Positions 58,067 through 64,000 of a stretch of 64,000 nt of DNA are shown piece by piece. The stretch's first letter is position 1. Every line of letters starts with the position of its first letter. The DNA comes from Vanrija pseudolonga (taxonomy: Eukaryota; Basidiomycota; Tremellomycetes; Trichosporonales; Trichosporonaceae), in assembly GCF_020906515.1 (NCBI RefSeq), contig NC_085849.1:1426001-1490000 (forward strand). Direction: 5' to 3'. Position numbers and translations under genes: made by a program. The notes under the pieces are model-generated. The model saw only the letters and a program-made list of their open reading frames with translations. It searched no databases and had not been told where the DNA came from.

Positions 58067-61000
58067 ATGCAGTCTGAGGAGTCATCCCCAGAACCGCCGC
58101 AGAGGGGGTCTCCCGGCCACGTCTCTGCAGCTACTGGCAACAATGGAGGTAGCGCTCTGCCAGTAAGTACCTGCATGGGACCCCACTCTGGGTCTGGCAC
58201 TGATCGGTTTGAAGGCACCGCGGCAGATCATCCTCAAGCCTCCACGCCCCGCATCCGATGACGACCTCACTCCCGAGCCATCTGACGACGACGCGGACGA
58301 GGAAGGCGAGGACGAGGTAGACATGGACAGTGAAGCACCTGTAAGTGTCCAGGCACGTCTGACGCAACACTCGGGCTGACCCTTCTAAGGCCACGGGTCT
58401 CGTCTCGAGAAACGACAGCGACTCTGAGCAGGACGAGGAGTCGGAGGACGACTTCGACGATGACGATGGTGACGGCGATGACGACCCAGATTTTGGCGAC
58501 CAGCCGAAGAAAAAGGCTGTCAAGCTGCCCAAAGTCGTCAAGAAGCGTGAGTAGAGAGAGTCCCAAGCATCATATTAGGCTTCATACTGATCCATCAGCC
58601 GCTCCCACTGTCTTCCCCTCCAAGCGCCCTCAGTCTGACTCGTCGGACGAGGACTACGCAACCAAGTCGCACAAGAAGAAGTTCTTCCAGCGCTCGGGTG
58701 CCAACTCTCGCGGCACCGCGACGCCTGACACGACCTTTGGCGACTCGGACACGGGGTCTTGGCGCCGAGGAGCTGCCCGCAAGGTTGTCACCTACAACGA
58801 GGCGAGCGTGGACTATGGCCTGGACAGCGAGGGCGACGAGGACGTCATGTACTATGACAAGGAGGCTCCATTGAGTAAGTTACTGTTTGCAAGACAGGTG
58901 TATTGACGCACCAGTTGAGAACGGAACAGCCGATGAAATCGACCTCGTGCTCTCTCACAGCCGCGATGAGGAGCATGCAGGCGATGAGAAGGACAACCCT
59001 CACACCAATCTGGTACGTTTCGCGTTGTCGTCCGGAGAATGTTTTTCTAACCCTGTTAGCGATTCCACATCAAGTGGAAGGAGTACAGCCATATCCACAA
59101 CACCGACGAGATGTACGCCTTCCTCAAGGGCTACAAGGGCTTCAAGAAGGTGGAAAACTACATCCAGAAGGTTTGGCAGGTCGAGCAGGCCTACCATCAC
59201 CCTGCCCCAGATGCCAAGTGGAAGCCCACTCGCGAGGACCTGGAGCAGTACGAGATCGATCGCGAACGAGTGCGTGAGCTCCAGGACAGCTATAAGACCG
59301 TGGAGCGTATCGTTGGTGAGAGGGACGACAAGCGTGATGGCGAGCGCACGACGCAGTTCTTGGTCAAGTGGACCAGTGAGTTCTTAAAGCAAGCGCGTCA
59401 CTGACGTCAGACCTGCAGTATGCCGAGTGCACCTGGGAGAGTACGTGTCACTGACGTTGAGGTGACGGCCGCTGACGGGTGACCAGAGTATGACGATATC
59501 AAGGACCAGGCTCAGGAAGCCATTGCCGCCTTCCACGCACGGGAGGCTCGCCCAACTGTCCCAGCGCGCTCGGCTTCGTACCCAGTGCACGGTCGTCCAG
59601 CATACCAGAAGATTGCCGAGGACCCCGAGTACTTGCACGTTGGCGGCGCTCTCAAGCCTTTCCAGCTCACTGGGCTGAACTGGCTTGCTTATCGCTGGTC
59701 GCAGGGTGGGCACGGTGCCATGCTTGCAGACGAGGTACGTGCTGCTGCTTCTTGAACTGGACAGGACCTAATAGTCAAACAGATGGGCCTCGGCAAGACT
59801 GTCCAGTCAGTCAGTTTCCTGTCGTACTTGTTCCACACCCAGCGGCAGTACGGCCCATTCCTTGTCGTCGTTCCTCTGTCTACAATCAACGCTTGGCAGA
59901 TGCAGTTCAACACATGGGCCCCCGATCTCAATGTCATCGTCTACATGGGCTCTGCTGCTTCCAGGGATAAAATTCGTGAAACCGAGTTTGGACCACCAAA
60001 GAACCTCAAGTTCAACGTGCGTAATGCCACGCGAGATGCTCGGTTCTAACAATCAGGTTCTCCTCACCACATATGAGTTTATCCTGAAGGACCGCCAGGA
60101 CCTCCAGCAGATCAAGTGGCAGGTCCTCGAGGTCGATGAAGCCCATCGCCTCAAGAACAGCGACGCGCAGCTCTACGAGGCGCTGTCAAGCTTCTCCACG
60201 GGCTTCAGGCTGTTGATCACAGGCACGCCCCTCCAAAACAACGTCAAGGGTGAGTTGATCGACTAAGGCCCTGGTGACTAACCCCTCCAGAACTTTTGGC
60301 GCTCCTCCATTTCGTGGAGCCAGAGCAGTTCGAGTTGGCCAATGACTTTGAGCTCGGTGATGCCGAGCAGGAGGGCAAGATCAAGGCCCTGAACAGCCAG
60401 CTCGAGACCCTAATGCTGCGTCGTTTGAAGAAGGACGTGGTCAAGGAGCTGCCCACCAAGTCCGAGTCCATTCTCCGTGTGGAGATGTCGGGTTTGCAGC
60501 AACACTATTACAAGAGTGAGCTCGAGTGGTGGGAGCCTTTGGCTGACAATGTAGACATCCTTACCAAGAACTTCGCCGTCCTCAGCAAGGGTGGCACCCA
60601 GAACGTGTCGCTCATGAATGTGGCCATGGAGTTGAAGAAGGCGGCGTAAGTTAACCTTACACACTGGAGTTTTCACCCGCGCTAACCGCCCAGCAATCAC
60701 CCATACCTGTTCGACGGAGCAGAGGACCGGAACAAGCCTCTTCACGAGCAGCTCCGTGGTCTTGTCATGAACAGTGGCAAGATGGTCCTCCTGGACAAGC
60801 TCCTTGCTCGACTGAAAGCCGATGGCCACCGTGTCCTCATCTTCAGTCAGATGGTCAGGCTACTCGACATCATTTCCGACTACATGATGGCACGCGGCTA
60901 TGTTCACCAGCGTCTGGATGGTACAGTCCCAAGTGACGTGCGAAAGAAGAGTATCGAGCACTTCAACGCCCCTGGATCACCCGACTTTGCATTCCTTCTG

Positions 61001-63448
61001 TCGACGCGTGCTGGTGGATTGGGCATCAACCTCGAGACGGCGGACACGGTCATCATCTTTGACGTGAGTCTCGTCTCCTACGGGCATCCGCTGACATGCA
61101 GAGCGACTACAACCCTCAAAACGATCTCCAGGCAATGGCGCGCGCTCACCGAATTGGACAAACGCGCCACGTCAACATCTACAGATTCGTGACCAAGGGC
61201 ACCATCGAGGAAGATATTCTTGAGCGTGCCAAGCGCAAAATGATTCTCGAGTATGCCAGTGCGTATTAGTAGCTGCAGAGTCCAAAAACTGTATGCTGAC
61301 GAAGTAGTCATCAACCAAACGGACACGAGCGGTGGTCACATCAACGGTACCTCCACCCCCAAGGACAAGAGCGGTGACTTCTCTAAGGAGGAGCTCGCTG
61401 CCATTCTCAAGTTCGGTGCAAGGTCAATGTTCCAGGCCGATGAGGCTGCTCAGAACCAGAAGCTCGACGCCATGGATCTGGACGACATTCTCACCAAGGC
61501 CGACAACTTCGACACCGAGGCAACTGCCGCACCAGCGGGTACCTCGTCTGGTGGTGAAGCTTTCTTGGCACAGTTTGCTGCCATTCAAGATGTCAAGAAC
61601 GACCTTGATGACCTCAGCTGGGACGACATTATCCCCGTCGAGGAGCGAGTCAAGCTGGACGAGGAGGAGAGCCGGGCTCTGCAGGCCGAGGAGCTGGGCT
61701 CTCGCAAGCGTGCCGCGGCGCGTGCCCCTGGTGCCTATGAAGGCATGGACGAGGCCGACCCGGACCTCGATGCCGAGCGTGGAAGCAAGGCCGCTTCACC
61801 TGCAGAGAAGAAGGCCAAGATTTCTGGGCCAAGGAAGAGCAATGCGCAGCGGGCCATTGAACTCAAGGGTAAGTTGGGAAGGACTATAGAGATCAACAGA
61901 AAGCTGACACGCTCGTAGATCGTGACCTGCGCGTGCTCATCCGTGGGTTACAGAAATGGGGCCCAATCCGCACCCGCTATGACACCATTGTCGACGAGGC
62001 CAAGCTGTCGGCAAAGAACCGCGTCGTGGTTATCCAGACGTGTGACGAGATTCTGGCCCAAGCTGAGGAGGCTGTCGCTGCCCACAAAGCCGAACTTCGG
62101 GGCATGCAGGAGCGAGGTGAGGTAATCTCATCCTCCCTTCGCCAGAAGGCCATTCTCTTCTCCTTCCGGGGCATCCAGGGCATCAACGCCGAAACTGTTG
62201 TTGCACGCCACTACGAACTGAAGGCCCTTGTCGAACATTTCAAGCGGGTTGAGGATCCCGACAACTACGCGATCCCCCATGACAACCTCAAGCCAACAAT
62301 GAACTGGTCCGTGGAGTGGGGTGCAATCCACGACTCCAAGCTTCTTGTCGGTGTCTGGAAGTATGGCTTTGGCGCCTGGGACCAGATCAAGGCGGTGAGT
62401 TGTGTCGGGGTGAACAGCGAAGAACACCACGTCTGACGTGTACAGGACCCTGCGCTCCAGCTCGCAGACATGATCTTCCTTGAAGATCCCAAGGTCGTCA
62501 AGGACCCCAGTGCCCCGAAAGCGGGTATCCCGGGACCCATACATCTCGTTCGCCGCGGTGACTACCTCTGTGAGTTGATGCCCTGGCTTCCAGCTGCTAA
62601 CAGTCAGGTGGTTTGATCCGCGAATATGAGGAGAACCGCCGTATGCTCATCGAGCAACAGGCGGTCATTGAGAGCATGCCGGTCAAGGAGGGCTTTGGAT
62701 ACGACCACCCGCCATTGCCAGTGCCTTCAGGCTTTGCTCCGAGCACCAGCTCGACTCGCGCTGCACCAGCTTCTCGTTCTGGCGGTGGTGGGGCCAGTGC
62801 GTCTGCGGCGGCGGCTGCTGCTGCTGCTGCTGGTGACAAGGGCAAGAGAAGAAAGACTCCGGAGTACACGGATTCGGAGGACGAGGAGAGTTACGAGTCG
62901 ATGGACGAGGATGCCGTCAAAGAGGCCCTTCGTCCAGCCAAGAAGCATTTGGTATGTTGGCTGCCATCACCGATACTGCGAAACCTTGCTGATAATTCGC
63001 AGAAAAAGCTCAAGTCTGGTACCGAGCATCTCAGCCGCGAGGAGAAGATTGCCGCTCTCAAGGAATGTGTGGCAGGCATCGGCTCTCGAATCGACGAAAT
63101 CGTGACGGAGAAGACGGCACTTGGCCAGGATGGTTCCAAGTGGCGCAAGCACTGCTGGGTGTGAGTACGGCCTGCCTCGTAGTTCTCTCAGTGATGTTTT
63201 CTGACACGTATTCAGCTTTGCCAGTTTCTTCTGGCCAAGACAAGGCGTCAACTACGCCAAACTCATGGACATCCATTCAAAGCTTGTGAGTTTTTCGGCT
63301 TGCCAATCGTCACCGAACGACAGCTAACCAGTATTTCCAGGGAGCTCAAGGAAAGGAGTCAAGTCCGGCGCCCAAAAAGGCAAAGGCGAAGCGCAAGGGA
63401 GACGGTAGTGACGTGGGCACGAAGAAGAAGGTAAAGGTTGAAGATTAG
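58067..63448 (+). CDS. CHD1: Chromatin remodeller Chd1
   Basis: A SNF2-family ATPase that spaces nucleosomes over transcribed genes. The start gives [19 protein letters not shown], followed by an acidic N-terminus ([18 protein letters not shown]). Double chromodomains: [20 protein letters not shown] to [12 protein letters not shown], and [19 protein letters not shown]. ATPase: [100 protein letters not shown] and [30 protein letters not shown]-like part includes [20 protein letters not shown] and [17 protein letters not shown]. The C-terminal CHCT domain reads SRWR-like [20 protein letters not shown]. It ends in a basic tail, [21 protein letters not shown]. One 39-nt intron (60516-60554) is stop-free and 3n. 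About 18 exons and about 1,400 residues. A GCG/GCT run encodes about 13 Ala near 62808-62833. Confidence 0.95.
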
Positions 63449-63951
63449 ATCAAAGTATGGTAGGGAGGGCCGAAACAGGTCGAGGCTCTTCTGTTGGCCA
63501 CCGTTAGCTTTGTTTTCCATTTCTTATTGGTCTCGTCTGCGACGCTTGGCTACTACACATGTATGCAACAGCGCGTTTATGATGACTAGAGGCTACATGG
63601 AAGGACATGTTGCTATGTGTGCCATGTGGTGCGCCGCCTTTTTACCCTGACTGTTAGAATTGTTAATGGGCGATCCCGCGTCGTCGAGGGGGGGAGCCTA
63701 AGTAGTAATACGGCCTTGTCCGCGGCGGTTTACAAGTAGGCCGAGGCCCCGATTCCTATTATTGGCGCGATTTGCTCATTTGCTGCGGTGTGAGTCACAA
63801 CACAAAGCACACTAACCGACAACTGGCACACACACCAAGTGGCCCATCGCGACTTCGCGACCAAGTTGCTCAGGTAGCAACCACCACATCTCATTGCAGA
63901 GTCCACTCATCGGCTACTCTGCCATCACGCATCACATCCCCACCCCAGCCA
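63449..63951. other. Spacer downstream of CHD1
   Basis: A 503-bp spacer. It contains the CHD1 3' flank and, from about 63780, a CA/CT-rich stretch (ACACAAAGCACACTAACCG) that looks like the promoter and leader of the next gene. No RNA gene is seen. Confidence 0.45.
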
Positions 63952-64000
63952 ATGAGCTCAAACTCGGCACATGGCCCTTCACCTGGTGCCGCCGCCGCCG
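63952..64000 (+). CDS. Partial start of a gene running off the window
   Basis: ATGAGCTCAAACTCGGCACA and following bases open a frame reading MSSNSAHGPSPGAAAA up to the window edge. The ATG follows a CT- and C-rich leader typical of this genome. Only 16 codons are visible, so no product can be named. Confidence 0.4.
   Translation, partial: MSSNSAHGPSPGAAAA

Overview
The window reads as one stretch of a fungal nuclear chromosome. Genes are dense and GC-rich and sit on both strands. Most are split by many very short introns (about 40-60 nt) with GTRNGT donors and a CTRAC branch site close to the acceptor. The gene content (Kar5, exomer Chs5, STRIPAK FHA protein, Zn2Cys6 regulator, Mcp2, Mtr3) and the intron style suggest a basidiomycete yeast of the Tremellomycetes, perhaps Trichosporonales. 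That assignment is an inference from style and not a database result.

Layout. 0.4-7.7 kb: glucose-6-phosphate isomerase (+), mitochondrial D-2-hydroxyglutarate/D-lactate dehydrogenase (+), then a convergent Zn2Cys6 transcription factor (-). 7.75-13.57 kb: a 5.8-kb gene-free, visibly AT-richer island holding broken Ty1/copia remnants and an inverted repeat. 13.57-20.6 kb: a WD40 protein (+), a metaxin/SAM-like protein (-), and the endocytic EH-domain scaffold Ede1 (+). 20.7-26.5 kb: a derlin with a C-terminal Cdc48-binding box and, just upstream on the same strand, CDC48 itself. 27.0-33.4 kb: a leucine-rich-repeat protein (+), an auxin-efflux-type membrane transporter (+), and a bHLH regulator with an unusually long loop (-). 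33.4-35.5 kb: a long intergenic stretch. 35.5-44.9 kb: exosome subunit Mtr3 (-), the ABC1-family protein Mcp2 (+), an Mpdu1-type PQ-loop protein (+), a proline-rich orphan (+), and a tail-anchored FHA protein of the SLMAP/Far9-Far10/Vps64 kind (+). 45.2-56.1 kb: an SR-type RNA-binding protein (-), a DHHC palmitoyltransferase (+), karyogamy protein Kar5 (+), the phosphatase Dcr2 (+), and Chs5 (-). 58.1-63.4 kb: the chromatin remodeller Chd1 (+). The start of another gene runs off the right edge.

Most of the window is housekeeping. Some neighbours are linked in function: derlin and Cdc48 both act in ER-associated degradation, and Ede1, Chs5, Kar5 and the tail-anchored FHA protein all act on membranes. 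I see no bacterial-style operon, CRISPR array, phage or toxin system. The places most worth a second look are the retroelement island, the inverted repeat inside it, the derlin-CDC48 pair, a GC-AG intron that decides whether the FHA protein has a membrane anchor, a long intron in the SR gene, several stop-free introns of 3n length, and the long-loop bHLH factor. Exon borders given were read by eye from splice sites and reading frame.
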